Below are positions 51,790-61,513 of a stretch of DNA of 64,000 nucleotides, one piece after another (the stretch's first letter is position 1; every line of letters begins with the position of its first letter). The notes under the pieces are model-generated. The model was given only the letters and a program-made list of their open reading frames with translations, did not search any database and was not told the DNA's origin. The stretch is from the NCBI GenBank assembly GCA_963664065.1, contig OY760942.1, forward strand, positions 1,736,001 to 1,800,000, read 5' to 3'. The DNA is from JABDJL01 sp963664065 (lineage in GTDB: Bacteria > Pseudomonadota > Gammaproteobacteria > Xanthomonadales > SZUA-36). A program made the translations under genes and the position numbers.

Positions 51790-52995
51790 TCACTCTTGCC
51801 CACTGGTCATCACCGGCTGTGTCCATGCGAAGTAGGCCCTGGCTTTGTCTGCACCGGTAATGCTGAAAATTTTCTCCAGGTAGGTCACACGGGCTCTAAC
51901 AAAGCCCTGGCTTTCATGCAGTTCGATGCCTGCTTCGGGCTGATTATGTGCAGAACCCAGGACTCTGCCGTGTGAGCCGATAAATTCAATAACAAAATGA
52001 GAGTCGTCCGACCAGACTTTGGGTGCAGCGGACCTGATCCAGCTTTGTTTCACTTCCTGCCTGGTCCGCTCCATGTCCAGTTCCACCCGGTATTGATTTT
52101 CGGAAGTTGAAACATTTTTGAGATAAACGCCGGTCGTGGAATAAAAGTCTCCATTTTCCAAGGCACTTGTGATGCTATCTGTGTCCAGTTTGTTTGCTCT
52201 GACCATCACCCAGGCCCCTCCTGGCGGCGCGGAACCGAAGTAACGCAATATGGATCTGTACTTTTTGAAATCATGGGCATCGTCGGATGCGATGCCATAA
52301 AGTAGTTTGCCACTATCCAGAACCTGGTCCCAAAGATCTTCTACCGACGGTCGGAAGCCCTGATGGCCGGAATGGTTTGACCGGGGATGCGCATTGTATA
52401 GCTCAAAAAGCCTCACATTTTCTGCGTCCAGTATGTCCCGAAGTTCTACCTGGAACCGGTAATTGGGATGATTCAGAATGTGCAGGCCGCCTTGCTCGCG
52501 TATCCGCCTCGCTTGCTGCCGGATAATGCTGGTTTTATCCGGCGATTTAAAATCCCAGTCAACTGATCTACGGACGTTCAACGCTGTGGCATGAATTCTT
52601 CGTTCTCCATCCTGGTTAACACCGGGATAGCGATAGTCGCTGGTAATTTCCATTCCTGGAACAACCAGGAATTCCGGGCTTTGGGTGTCAGGAGAATTCA
52701 GGCCGATTCCATCTTCAAAACGGTTGTGGTCAGTAATGGCAATAAAGTGATAACCGTGATCCCTGTACCAACCCGCGACTTCTACGGGCGACGAATCTCC
52801 GTGTGCGTAGTCTTGAAAGCTGATTCGGGCGTGACTGTGGGTGTTGCCCTTGAACCAGAATAGAGTGTTCCCCGCAAGATCCGAACCGGCGAGGGCGGGG
52901 CTGACCTGAAGCGTGGTACCCGGATACAGGAAGTACCAAGCTGCGGCCAGCGCCCACAAGCCCAGAACCAGGATACGAATTCTCGAAACCGTCAT
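51790..52995 (-). CDS. Exported or anchored PHP-domain phosphoesterase-like protein
   Basis: A 401-residue protein with an N-terminal hydrophobic segment (IRILVLGLWALAAAWYFLY). A PHP metal-binding domain follows: GNTHSHARIS, AITDHNRF, VVPGMEITSD, HILNHPNYRF and GIASDDAHDF. These give the expected His/Asp metal ligands. The C-terminal third (SAAPKVWSDDSHFVIEFIGS) is a strand-rich part typical of CehA/McbA-like proteins. The periplasmic side is inferred. Substrate unknown. Confidence 0.8.
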   Translation of the reverse strand: MTVSRIRILVLGLWALAAAWYFLYPGTTLQVSPALAGSDLAGNTLFWFKGNTHSHARISFQDYAHGDSSPVEVAGWYRDHGYHFIAITDHNRFEDGIGLNSPDTQSPEFLVVPGMEITSDYRYPGVNQDGERRIHATALNVRRSVDWDFKSPDKTSIIRQQARRIREQGGLHILNHPNYRFQVELRDILDAENVRLFELYNAHPRSNHSGHQGFRPSVEDLWDQVLDSGKLLYGIASDDAHDFKKYRSILRYFGSAPPGGAWVMVRANKLDTDSITSALENGDFYSTTGVYLKNVSTSENQYRVELDMERTRQEVKQSWIRSAAPKVWSDDSHFVIEFIGSHGRVLGSAHNQPEAGIELHESQGFVRARVTYLEKIFSITGADKARAYFAWTQPVMTSGQE

Positions 52996-53042
52996 ACCGC
53001 GAACTCGAATTCAAGAATTGTTCAAAAACCAGTCTGGCCTGC

Positions 53043-53585
53043 CTATTTCTTTTTGTCCTTGTATTTGAATTTTTGCCCACCGATTGTGGCCTCATACATC
53101 AGTCCACCTTCGGCAATGGTGAAAACTGCCACACCCTTGCTGTAATTTGCGTCGAGGGATGCACCAGCATTAACTGCGACTGCTGAAACCTGGGCACCAA
53201 GTTCAAAGTTGCCGCGTTTGAAATCATCCAGTGCAGTCTGGTCCTTAAAAAAAATGAATTCTGAATATACCTGGCCGCCCAATTGAAAGCCCACTGTTAG
53301 CTGGGTCAGGGTAACGGTTCCTGTCGTTGTGTCGTTTTCAATGACAATGCCCTTTCCGCGCGCTCCGCCAATACCAAAACCCGCCTTTCCGACCCGGGGA
53401 AATACGGCATAACCGGTGGCTTCGCCAAACCAGCGTGCCAGGTTCGGGTCTTTTTCTTTGGCTTCGAGGATGGCTTTTGCCACGGACAGCTCCCGTTTGT
53501 CCTTGTTATCCGGTTCCCAGGCGAGGCCCGGTACGCATATAGCAAGCAAAACCAGTGTGATTAATGAATGGAGCAGAGTTTTCAT
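53043..53585 (-). CDS. SYLF (Ysc84-like) lipid-binding protein, exported
   Basis: A 180-residue protein with a signal peptide (MKTLLHSLITLVLLAICVPG, cleavage near GLA). The SYLF domain follows: GYAVFPRVGKAGFGIGGARG, FQLGGQVYSEFIFFKDQTAL and VNAGASLDANYSKGVAVFTI. Family members bind lipids; the bacterial role is unclear. Single gene with its own start at ATG 53585. Confidence 0.9.
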   Translation of the reverse strand: MKTLLHSLITLVLLAICVPGLAWEPDNKDKRELSVAKAILEAKEKDPNLARWFGEATGYAVFPRVGKAGFGIGGARGKGIVIENDTTTGTVTLTQLTVGFQLGGQVYSEFIFFKDQTALDDFKRGNFELGAQVSAVAVNAGASLDANYSKGVAVFTIAEGGLMYEATIGGQKFKYKDKKK

Positions 53586-53709
53586 TTCGTTTTCCCAGCC
53601 TTTCAGGCAACTACCAAATACAAGTGCTAACTATAGTGGAGAAATCAGGATCGGGCCATAAGTTACCAGCCACCCGTACTGCATTTTTTGGGCCAAACGG
53701 GGGTTAACA

Positions 53710-53871
53710 ATGAAGAAATTGCGGCTTGTCGGCGTGATAGGACAGGGTCTGTTCTGGGTAATGACAATGGTGCTCGCGGCACTGACGCCTGGCTACTCGC
53801 ATGTCAGCCAACTTATCAGCGAACTGGGAGCTCTTGGCGCCACTTATCCCGGTCAACGATCAGACGACTGA
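53710..53871 (+). pseudogene. DUF998 membrane protein fragment
   Basis: ATG 53710 gives MKKLRLVGVIGQGLFWVMTM then TPGYSHVSQLISELGALGA, the first ~50 residues of DUF998 membrane proteins, and then runs to a stop at 53871. The remaining five or so membrane segments are missing downstream. Confidence 0.6.
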
Positions 53872-54010
53872 GTCCCAGCTGTGTAAAATACACAATCGAA
53901 TCCGGGTGATGTCGCATGACTAGCCAGCCAGGGTTTCAACCACGAACTTAATTTACAGGATAGGCCAGTACTAGGTATCTGTGCGCAAACAGATAACAGG
54001 AAATTTCGGA

Positions 54011-55360
54011 ATGCAGTTTCTCAAGAGACACCAACTGTTTCGCTTGAGTTTGTTAGCCTGTGTCATCACGTTATCGCCACAGGTAGTGCGCGCCGAAGTC
54101 GTGCTCACATTGAGCGATGCACAAAGTGAGTATCCATTGGGCCAATATGTCGGTGTATTGGAAGAGGACAGTGGAAAACTGACCGTCGACGATATCGCCG
54201 GACCCAAATACCGCGATCAATTTCGAAGCTTCAATGAAGATGCGCCGAGGCTGGGGCTTTCCAGGTCGGTGTTCTGGATACGGTTGCGGTTACGGAATGA
54301 ATCCAGCCAAAACCATTGGCTACTGGATCAGGGCAATGCTAATACACACTATTTGGATCTGTATGTTCCCGGCGAAGATGGCAAGACTTTTGCGGTAAAA
54401 GAGTCGGGCAATCTGCGGCCCTTTACCAACCGTGATATTCCGCATCGCCGTATTATCTTCAAGTTACCAATAGATACCGACCAGGAACGCACTGTTTATC
54501 TACGCTATCAAAGTCAGGCAGCTGTCATTCTAGACATGATGTTATGGTCAATCCCGGCCTTTGCGGATGCCGACCGGGTTGATTCCTTCTGGATGGGCGT
54601 GTTTTACGGATTGCTTGGACTGACCCTGATAATGACCCTGTTCTTGTATGCGTTTTTCCGCAATGCCAGTTACTTATACCTGTTTTCGTTTGTTGCGAGT
54701 GTAACTGCGGTGTATTTGTTTTACGACGGCTATGCGCAGATGTTTTTCAGTGCAGATCGAGCCGAAACAAGTGAGTGCTTTGTACTTATGCTACTCAGTT
54801 TAAGCATGGTTGCACTGCTTGGTTTTGGGCGGCAGGTCCCGTCAACTTCGATGCTGCGAAAGTACCATCAGTACATGCACCATGCACTGGTCATCACCTG
54901 GTTATTGATATTGGTTGGTATGCCTTTTATTGGCTACATTTCTACGCTCAAGGCCACTATTCCGCTGATGTTTATTACCCTTTTATATTTACTGGTGGTG
55001 GGGGTTACTGGTTGGAAATGGCAGGACAAACCGACCCAATTTTTCATGTTGGGCCTTTTTTGTTTTATTCTGCTTTTTCTGGGGTCAATGCTTTCTGATT
55101 TGGTTATGTCGATAACCAAATTCTCCTGGATAAAGGAGCAAGGGCGGGCCTCATCGTTTTCGTCCTGATTTTATCAATGGCGTTGGTCGAGCACGTGCAA
55201 TGGTTACAGCAAGTAAGGGAGCAAAGAAGCAAGGCATTAACAATCAGTGAGAAAAAGTTTCACGCCATTTTTGACCAGACATTTCAGAATGTAGTAATTG
55301 TGTCGCCTGCCGGCGTTGTATTGGAGGCCAACAAAACTGCACTGGATTATGTTCAGAGTT
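54011..55360 (+). pseudogene. 7TM-DISM sensor with PAS domain, frameshifted and cut by IS-A
   Basis: From ATG 54011 there is a signal peptide (LFRLSLLACVITLSPQVVRA). An extracellular 7TMR-DISMED2 domain follows (LSRSVFWIRLRLRNESSQNH, DLYVPGEDG, RTVYLRYQSQ). Then comes a 7TMR-DISM membrane domain (FWMGVFYGLLGLTLIMTLFL onward). Near 55140 a frame change breaks the chain; the next frame continues GLIVFVLILSMALVEH and a PAS start (KFHAIFDQTFQNVVIVSPAG). IS-A copy 3 interrupts it at 55361. The output domain is gone, so the sensor is dead. Confidence 0.8.
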
Positions 55361-55435
55361 TGTACGTCGTCAGAGCATATGGGACCACTTGAGCCTTTTT
55401 CTAAGAGACACTTTTCTGCCCGTACTTTCTCCAGT

Positions 55436-56413
55436 CTAGCCTGCTAACCGCAGGTTTTGTATTTTCCTTTGCGTTAACGTTCTGGACTTGATCATTGACC
55501 GTCGGTCCAGGATGTCGTTTCTTCTTCCGTTATACACATCAGCCGGCGTCACGTTATCCAGTGATTCGTGATACCGCTCATGGTTGTAATGAGCCACCCA
55601 CTGAGCAATGGCACTTTCCAGTTCCCACGGGAAGTAATAATTCTCCAGCTTGACCACGTTTTTCATCGAACGGTGGTAGCGTTCGATCTTGCCCTGGGTC
55701 ATCGGGTGGTACGGTGCTCCCCGGGTGTGCTTCATGTCTTGATCCTGCAACCATTCCCTGAGTTCTTTTGAGATATAGCAGGGGCCGTTGTCAGACAGTA
55801 ACCTGGGCTTGTGATGCACCCTGACTTCGGTGAGCCCTGTGGCTTTCAGAGCATCTTCCAGAGTATCGGTGACATCATGCGCCGCCATCGTGGTCGTCAA
55901 CCGCCAGCTGATGATGTAACGGGAATAGTCATCCAGGATCGTCGACAGGAAGTACCAGCCCCAGCCCACCACCCGGAAGTAGGTAAAGTCTGTCTGCCAC
56001 AGTTCATGTACACGCCGTGTCGGATGCTGGAACGCATCGGCTGCGCTCATCACTATGAACTGTGGGCTGGTAACCAGGTCATGGGCCTTGAGGATGCGAT
56101 AGACACTGGACTCCGAGATAAAGTACTCATGGGTATCAGTAAGATGCCAGGCCAGTTCCCGGGGTGTCAGCTCCGGTTGTTCCAGGGCCACATCAACAAC
56201 CAGTTCCCGTACCGACTCGGGGATCTTGTTCCAGTGCTGACGTGATGCCCTGCTGTGGTTCTGCAAGCCATCAGGGCCATCGCGTTCATAAGCCTGATAC
56301 CAACGGTAGAAACTGCTGCGACTGACGTTGATCTCGACCAGAGTCCTGCGCACGGATAACTCCGAGTCTTCCACCAGGCGGATAATGGCCAGCTTTTCAG
56401 ATGCGCTGTACAT
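55436..56413 (-). CDS. IS-A transposase OrfB (copy 3)
   Basis: 325 residues, DDE transposase. Differs from copy 1 by Ser for Ala in MIK-A/S-RTL. Catalytic motifs unchanged. Confidence 0.92.
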   Translation of the reverse strand: MYSASEKLAIIRLVEDSELSVRRTLVEINVSRSSFYRWYQAYERDGPDGLQNHSRASRQHWNKIPESVRELVVDVALEQPELTPRELAWHLTDTHEYFISESSVYRILKAHDLVTSPQFIVMSAADAFQHPTRRVHELWQTDFTYFRVVGWGWYFLSTILDDYSRYIISWRLTTTMAAHDVTDTLEDALKATGLTEVRVHHKPRLLSDNGPCYISKELREWLQDQDMKHTRGAPYHPMTQGKIERYHRSMKNVVKLENYYFPWELESAIAQWVAHYNHERYHESLDNVTPADVYNGRRNDILDRRSMIKSRTLTQRKIQNLRLAG

Positions 56414-56436
56414 CAGTCTTCGTCCAATGTCACACC

Positions 56437-56775
56437 CTACCCAGTGAGACTTTTTTTAAGCCAGTCATTGCGCAGGTACAGTTCGGCAACCGCTTGCTTG
56501 AGGGTGGTATTTTCTTTTCTGAGACCAACCACTTCATCGCTGTTGGCTTCTCTGACGGTATCTCCTGACAGGCGCTTTTTACCGGCCTCCAGAAAATCCT
56601 TGCTCCAGCGGTAATACAGATTGTTGTTAATACCTTCCTGGCGACACAGTTCAGCGATCGAGCTTTCACCGCGCAATCCATCCAGTACGATACGGATCTT
56701 TCCCTCTGACGAGAACTTGCGACGGGTATTGCGGCGGATCTCCTTGACCCGTTTGGTGGTGTTTGACATGCTCAT
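56437..56775 (-). CDS. IS-A transposase OrfA (copy 3)
   Basis: 112 residues; differs from the other copies by Gly for Glu in FSSE-E/G-KIR. The A7 slip site is retained. Confidence 0.9.
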   Translation of the reverse strand: MSMSNTTKRVKEIRRNTRRKFSSEGKIRIVLDGLRGESSIAELCRQEGINNNLYYRWSKDFLEAGKKRLSGDTVREANSDEVVGLRKENTTLKQAVAELYLRNDWLKKSLTG

Positions 56776-56883
56776 ATTGAGACTCCTCTGCTTCAGGTTA
56801 AAAATAGCAGAAGTGTCTCTTAGTTAAAGCAGTTGATTGGCCCCATATGGGCTGACGTCACACAGTGACTGGTCATTCTTGCC

Positions 56884-57810
56884 TTAACTTCCTAAGCGCG
56901 AAGTGATCAGTTCACGAAGACGTTTTATATGCTGCGGCCCTACTTCGCAACAGCCGCCAATAATGGCTGCCCCAGCTTCAATCCAGCGTGCTGCTTGTAC
57001 GGCATAGGCGTGGGGATCCAGATCAGTTCGGGCAGGAGGCAAATCATCATTACTTTGATAGTCCCACTTGTCTGGAATGGGTGTAAAACCGTTGGCGTAT
57101 GCACCGATGGGTAAATTGGTCAAGGAAGTCAATACAGGAACGCCCTTGGTGAGCGCTTCCGGAGTCGAGCAATTCAGCAGAACGGCACTGACGTCCAGGC
57201 CCTGCAATGCCCGGTAGACCTGGGCAATAGTCTCACCGCTTCTAAGCTGCGGCGGGCCACTGTCATTCAGCGTCCATGATACCCATACCGGTTTTCCGGT
57301 AACTGAAGCACCTACCACCGCGGCTCTGGCCTCTTCGGCACTGGACATGGTCTCGCAAAGATAAAAATCTACGTATGGAGCCAGCAAATCGGCTTGTTCC
57401 CGATACAGGGGTTCGATTTCATCAAATTTACCCACCAGATCCGGACGGTAGCTCCCATGCTGAGGAGGTAAGGAACCTGCGATCAACACCTCCTTACCTG
57501 AGTTGGCCCTCGCCGACACCGCTAATTCACCGGCAAGACAGTTCATTTCGTCGAAACGATCCATCAGGCCGGCCGGCTCAAACTTGTTCCGTATCGTGGA
57601 ATAGGAATTCGTGCAGATGATGTCTGCACCGGCCCGGATATAATCCTCGTGGATTTCCTGCACGGTTTGGGGTGAATGGAACAGGGCTTCGGCAGCCCAA
57701 AGCAGGCCATTGCCACCGGCGCCCCGGTTAATCAACTCCTGGCCCATGCTGCCATCGAGCAGCGCAACGGGCTGTGGAATTTTTACCGTGGGTACCCCGG
57801 TTTTCGGCAT
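56884..57810 (-). CDS. Homocysteine S-methyltransferase family protein
   Basis: Zinc-dependent methyltransferase, perhaps using S-methylmethionine or betaine-type donors. The 308-residue protein has LLDGSMGQELINRG, ICTNSYST, and the zinc cysteines in LLNCSTPEA and IGGCCEVGPQHI. Single-domain size fits MmuM-like enzymes. It follows fhs on the same strand with a 24-base gap, so it is probably the last gene of that unit. IS-A copy 3 lies 19 bases beyond its stop. Confidence 0.88.
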   Translation of the reverse strand: MPKTGVPTVKIPQPVALLDGSMGQELINRGAGGNGLLWAAEALFHSPQTVQEIHEDYIRAGADIICTNSYSTIRNKFEPAGLMDRFDEMNCLAGELAVSARANSGKEVLIAGSLPPQHGSYRPDLVGKFDEIEPLYREQADLLAPYVDFYLCETMSSAEEARAAVVGASVTGKPVWVSWTLNDSGPPQLRSGETIAQVYRALQGLDVSAVLLNCSTPEALTKGVPVLTSLTNLPIGAYANGFTPIPDKWDYQSNDDLPPARTDLDPHAYAVQAARWIEAGAAIIGGCCEVGPQHIKRLRELITSRLGS

Positions 57811-57834
57811 CGACCACCTGGCGTCGTTACGGGA

Positions 57835-59505
57835 TCAGGCGATCCCGTCCACTGAGCCATCCTCATTGAGGCGTATTTTGAGCGCCTGTGGCTTTTTCGG
57901 CAGACCGGGCATGCGCAAAATATTACCGGTCAACACAATTAGGAAACCCGCACCTGCTGCGACCTGGATATTCCTGACATTTACCCGGAAGTCCCTGGGA
58001 CGACCATGAAGTAGCGGGTCGTCTGAAAGTGAACTCGGGGCTTTGGCAATACAAATTGGAAGTTTTTCCAGGCCGATGCCTTCTATCATGTGCAGGTCTT
58101 TTTCTGCATCCTTACTGAACGCCACGTCGTCAGCACCATACATTTCCTGGCTAACGGCACGGATTTTCTCAAGCACCGTCATATCGAGATCATAAAGCGG
58201 TTTGAAACCGTTATTCTTGTCCACCGAGGCAACGACCTGTCGGGCGAGCTCAGCAGAACCCGGACCACCATCCATGAAGTGCCTGGATTCGGCAAATGAA
58301 ACGTCATGAGCGGCGACCCGCTCGGCAACAATGGCAATTTCCTCATCCGTATCTGCCGCAAAACGGTTTAGTGCCACCACCGGGTACTTATTGAATTTGG
58401 CCACGCTTTCAATGTGTTTATCGAGATTTTCCAGCCCGCCCCGAACCGCTGCGGTATCCGGCTCTCCCAGCCTGGTCTTGTCCTTGCCACCGTGCAGTTT
58501 TAGCGCCCTGACCGTGGTGACCAGTACCACTGCATCCGGATCCAGACCTGCTGAACGGCACTTGATGTCGAAGAACTTCTCAGCGCCCAGGTCAAAGCCG
58601 AAACCAGCCTCGGTAATCGTCCAGTCAGCAAAATGCTGTGCCATGCGCGTGGCGAATACGCTGTTACACCCGTGCGCGATATTGGCAAAAGGACCACCAT
58701 GAATAAACGCGGGCACGCCTTCCAGGGTTTGCAACAGGTTGGGGTGCACCGCGTCACGCAGCATGGCCATCATTGCACCCGAGATTTCCAGTGACTTCAC
58801 ATAGACCGGCTTTCCATCGTAGGTAAAGCCGAGCAGGATGTTGTCCAGCCTGTGGCGTAAGTCATCAAGGTCGTTCGCCAGGCACAAAATAGCCATGATT
58901 TCCGAGGCAGCAGTGATGTCGAAGCCACCCTCACGTGGAATGCCCTGCATCTTGCCGCCCAGTCCCAGTACAATTTTGCGCAGGCTGCGATCATTCATAT
59001 CCATGCAACGCCGCCAAACAATTGATCGAGGATCGATGCCGAGCTCATTGCCATGGAAAATATGGTTATCCACCATGGCTGAAATCAAGTTATTGGTGGT
59101 GGTGATGGCATGAAAATCTCCGGTCAGATGCAAATTGATACGATCCGCCGGGACTACTTGTGCATAACCACCACCGGTAGCGCCGCCCTTGATACCCATG
59201 CACGGACCCAGGGATGGTTCACGTAGGGCAAGGCAGACGGATTCCCCGATGTGCTTCATTCCCTGTGCAAGGCCTATTGACGTTGTCGTCTTGCCTTCAC
59301 CAGCTGCCGTCGGGGTGGTGGCGGATACCAATACCAATTTACCTTCACCAGGCCGTTTTCGCGGCTGTGCAAGCGCATCGAGGCTCACCTTCGTGACCTC
59401 GTCACCGAAGGGAATCAGGTGTTGCCGGTCAACACCGAGATCCGCTGCGACATCCGCGATGGGCTTTACATTAGCCTGTTGGGCAATATCGTGGTCAGAC
59501 AACAT
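57835..59505 (-). CDS. fhs: Formate-tetrahydrofolate ligase
   Basis: Joins formate to tetrahydrofolate with ATP to give 10-formyl-THF. The 556-residue protein has the nucleotide loop TPTAAGEGKTTTSIGLAQGM, and the family blocks REPSLGPCMGIKGGATGGGY, LTGDFHAI and GFGFDLGAEKFFDIKCR. Full length. It sits among formate dehydrogenase and molybdenum-cofactor genes, so formate can go either to CO2 or to one-carbon units. Confidence 0.96.
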   Translation of the reverse strand: MLSDHDIAQQANVKPIADVAADLGVDRQHLIPFGDEVTKVSLDALAQPRKRPGEGKLVLVSATTPTAAGEGKTTTSIGLAQGMKHIGESVCLALREPSLGPCMGIKGGATGGGYAQVVPADRINLHLTGDFHAITTTNNLISAMVDNHIFHGNELGIDPRSIVWRRCMDMNDRSLRKIVLGLGGKMQGIPREGGFDITAASEIMAILCLANDLDDLRHRLDNILLGFTYDGKPVYVKSLEISGAMMAMLRDAVHPNLLQTLEGVPAFIHGGPFANIAHGCNSVFATRMAQHFADWTITEAGFGFDLGAEKFFDIKCRSAGLDPDAVVLVTTVRALKLHGGKDKTRLGEPDTAAVRGGLENLDKHIESVAKFNKYPVVALNRFAADTDEEIAIVAERVAAHDVSFAESRHFMDGGPGSAELARQVVASVDKNNGFKPLYDLDMTVLEKIRAVSQEMYGADDVAFSKDAEKDLHMIEGIGLEKLPICIAKAPSSLSDDPLLHGRPRDFRVNVRNIQVAAGAGFLIVLTGNILRMPGLPKKPQALKIRLNEDGSVDGIA

Positions 59506-59576
59506 GTCTTATATCCTTGTTTTAATAAGTTTTTATAAAACTGAACGGACGGTTTTATTAATTTGAGCGGGGTATT

Positions 59577-60761
59577 CTAAAACAAAAACGAATAGGGTAA
59601 ATAGTCGATATCCTCTCCGAGGCGAATTTCCTGGCCTTCGTGTTGCACCGCCAGGCCATCACCCCATACCGTCGACAGCAGACCGCCACTGCTTTGTTGT
59701 GGGTAGCACTCCAGCCCGTTGGCCACTGACTTGACACGCAGATATTCGGTTCGGAAGGATTCCTTGCGGCTGAACAGCGCCGCCTTTCGCAGAGGCAGTA
59801 CTTCAATATCCCTGATGCCCTGGCACGCAAACAGGAAGGGCCGGGCAATCACCAGGCAGGTCACCAATACCGATGACGGATTTCCCGGCAGCCCGAGGAA
59901 CGGCGTACCCCGCACATTTCCAAAAGCGAAAGGCTTTCCTGGCTTGATCGATACTTTCCAGAGGGCAATGACACCCAATGCACCAACCACGTCCTTGATA
60001 TGATCCTCCTCACCCACCGAGACGCCGCCTGAAGAAACGATCACATCTGCTTGCTGCGCTGCCTCCTCGAGCATTGACCTGATGGTTGCCGGGTCATCCG
60101 GCGCAATCCCCAGATCCAGCACATCGAAACCCCAGGCTTTCATCAGGCCGCTCATCAGGTAACGATTGGAGTTGTAAATCTGGCCCGGCTGCACCGGCAG
60201 TCCAGGTTCGACCAGCTCATTGCCGTTGGAAATCACAGCCACTTTTAATCGGCTGTATGTTTTTACCCTGGCGACGCCCAATGAGGCGATCAGCCCGGCG
60301 TCCTGGGGCCGGATTCTGGCACCCGGTTCAAGCACGGTCTGACCAGCGGCAACATCCTGTGCGCGGCGGCGTATGTTGGCGCCTTTGGATGGGCATTTCT
60401 GTATCAATACCGCTGACGACTTTTCTTCGCAATGCTCCTGCATTACGACCGTATCGGCGCCTTCAGGAACTTCGGCGCCGGTAAAAATCCTGACTGCCGT
60501 TCCCGCCAACAATTCAACAGGCGAGATTCCAGCGGGAATTCTATTGCTTATCGTCAGAGGGTTTTCTGGACCAGGCCAGTCAGCATGAGTGAATGCATAT
60601 CCATCCATGGCGCTGTTATCTGCCGGTGGGACATCAATCGTGGAAATCACATCCTCTGCCAGCACCCGGTCCAGGGAGGTTTGCAGTGAAATCTCTTCCA
60701 TCTGTACCAGCAGGCGGCTTTCTTTCAGCAGTTCGCTAACCGCCTCACATACGGAATGCAT
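59577..60761 (-). CDS. moeA: Molybdopterin molybdotransferase MoeA
   Basis: Inserts molybdenum into adenylylated molybdopterin. The 394-residue protein has the MoeA blocks VPPADNSAMDGYAF, GTAVRIFTGAEVPEGADTVV, SSGGVSVGEEDHIKDV and FLGLPGNPSSVLV. Full length, ATG 60761. Required here for the formate dehydrogenase downstream in the pathway. Followed by fhs on the same strand after about 70 bases. Confidence 0.95.
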   Translation of the reverse strand: MHSVCEAVSELLKESRLLVQMEEISLQTSLDRVLAEDVISTIDVPPADNSAMDGYAFTHADWPGPENPLTISNRIPAGISPVELLAGTAVRIFTGAEVPEGADTVVMQEHCEEKSSAVLIQKCPSKGANIRRRAQDVAAGQTVLEPGARIRPQDAGLIASLGVARVKTYSRLKVAVISNGNELVEPGLPVQPGQIYNSNRYLMSGLMKAWGFDVLDLGIAPDDPATIRSMLEEAAQQADVIVSSGGVSVGEEDHIKDVVGALGVIALWKVSIKPGKPFAFGNVRGTPFLGLPGNPSSVLVTCLVIARPFLFACQGIRDIEVLPLRKAALFSRKESFRTEYLRVKSVANGLECYPQQSSGGLLSTVWGDGLAVQHEGQEIRLGEDIDYLPYSFLF

Positions 60762-60835
60762 CGCTTACTGTCCTGCCACTGTTTGATTTGCGTAAGTTAT
60801 GAAGGATTCGGAATGATTGGGTTTGAATGACGAAA

Positions 60836-60903
60836 CAAATTGCGAGTAAATTCCAAGCGGCATAGCCATCGCTATGTCTTTGGAATTTGTCGCGAGTTGT
60901 GAA
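60836..60903. repeat. Large imperfect hairpin between moaB and moeA
   Basis: GCGAGTAAATTCCAA and TTGGAATTTGTCGCG pair around GCATAGC-CATC-GCTATGT. The stem is about 28 base pairs with a few mismatches and a four-base loop. It is unlike a simple terminator (no T-run) and resembles REP/MITE-type intergenic hairpins. Confidence 0.65.
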
Positions 60904-60940
60904 GTCAGTCGAAACCAGCAACCGAATAGGTGAGCCGCCG

Positions 60941-61471
60941 TCATGATTTATGCGAATCAAACAGTGAGGTTTGGCCGACAAAGTTGCAAGGTTTGTGCGT
61001 GGCGTCCAGCTGTTCTTGCAGAATGCCGTTCCAGGCGGTACGACATGCGCCGGTTGAACCGGGCACGCAGAAAATCAGGGTCTTGTTGGCAAGACCAGCA
61101 CACGCCCGGGACTGGACCGTCGACGAACCAATCTCCTGGTAGGACAATTGCCTGAACAACTCCCCGAATCCATCTACTTTACGGTCAAATAACGGCAACA
61201 GCGCCTCCGGCGTCGAATCCCGATCTGTCATACCGGTGCCACCGGTACTGATAATGACGTGAATCTCAGGCGCTGCAATCCAGGCAGACACTTTGGAGCG
61301 CATTGCATCAACATCATCTTTGCAAATATGCCGCATCACCACCTTGTGGCCAGCCTCAATGGCCAATTTTTCCAGGGTGTCGCCGGAGGTGTCGTTTTCC
61401 GCTGTGCGCGTATCGGACACCGTCAAGATGACGATATTCAGCGGTATAAATTCCAGGTCTTGATGCGCCAT
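60941..61471 (-). CDS. moaB: Molybdenum cofactor biosynthesis protein MoaB
   Basis: MogA/MoaB family protein that adenylylates molybdopterin or assists cofactor synthesis. The 176-residue product has VILTVSDTRTAENDTSGD and IISTGGTGMTDRDSTPEAL, the conserved cofactor-binding block, and FCVPGSTGACRTAW. Part of the formate/molybdenum cluster, upstream of moeA. Confidence 0.93.
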   Translation of the reverse strand: MAHQDLEFIPLNIVILTVSDTRTAENDTSGDTLEKLAIEAGHKVVMRHICKDDVDAMRSKVSAWIAAPEIHVIISTGGTGMTDRDSTPEALLPLFDRKVDGFGELFRQLSYQEIGSSTVQSRACAGLANKTLIFCVPGSTGACRTAWNGILQEQLDATHKPCNFVGQTSLFDSHKS

Positions 61472-61513
61472 TTAGATTCCGTAATCTAATTTTCCGGGGT
61501 GAACCGTTAATTT

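Larger units (their letters stand above)
55361..56864 (-). mobile_element. IS-A copy 3, IS3-family insertion sequence
   Basis: 1504 bases, inverted relative to copies 1 and 2, with the same ends. It sits inside the PAS region of the sensor pseudogene. No target duplication (GTT left, GTG right), and the rest of the sensor gene is missing on the far side. Nearly identical to the other copies. Confidence 0.93.
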
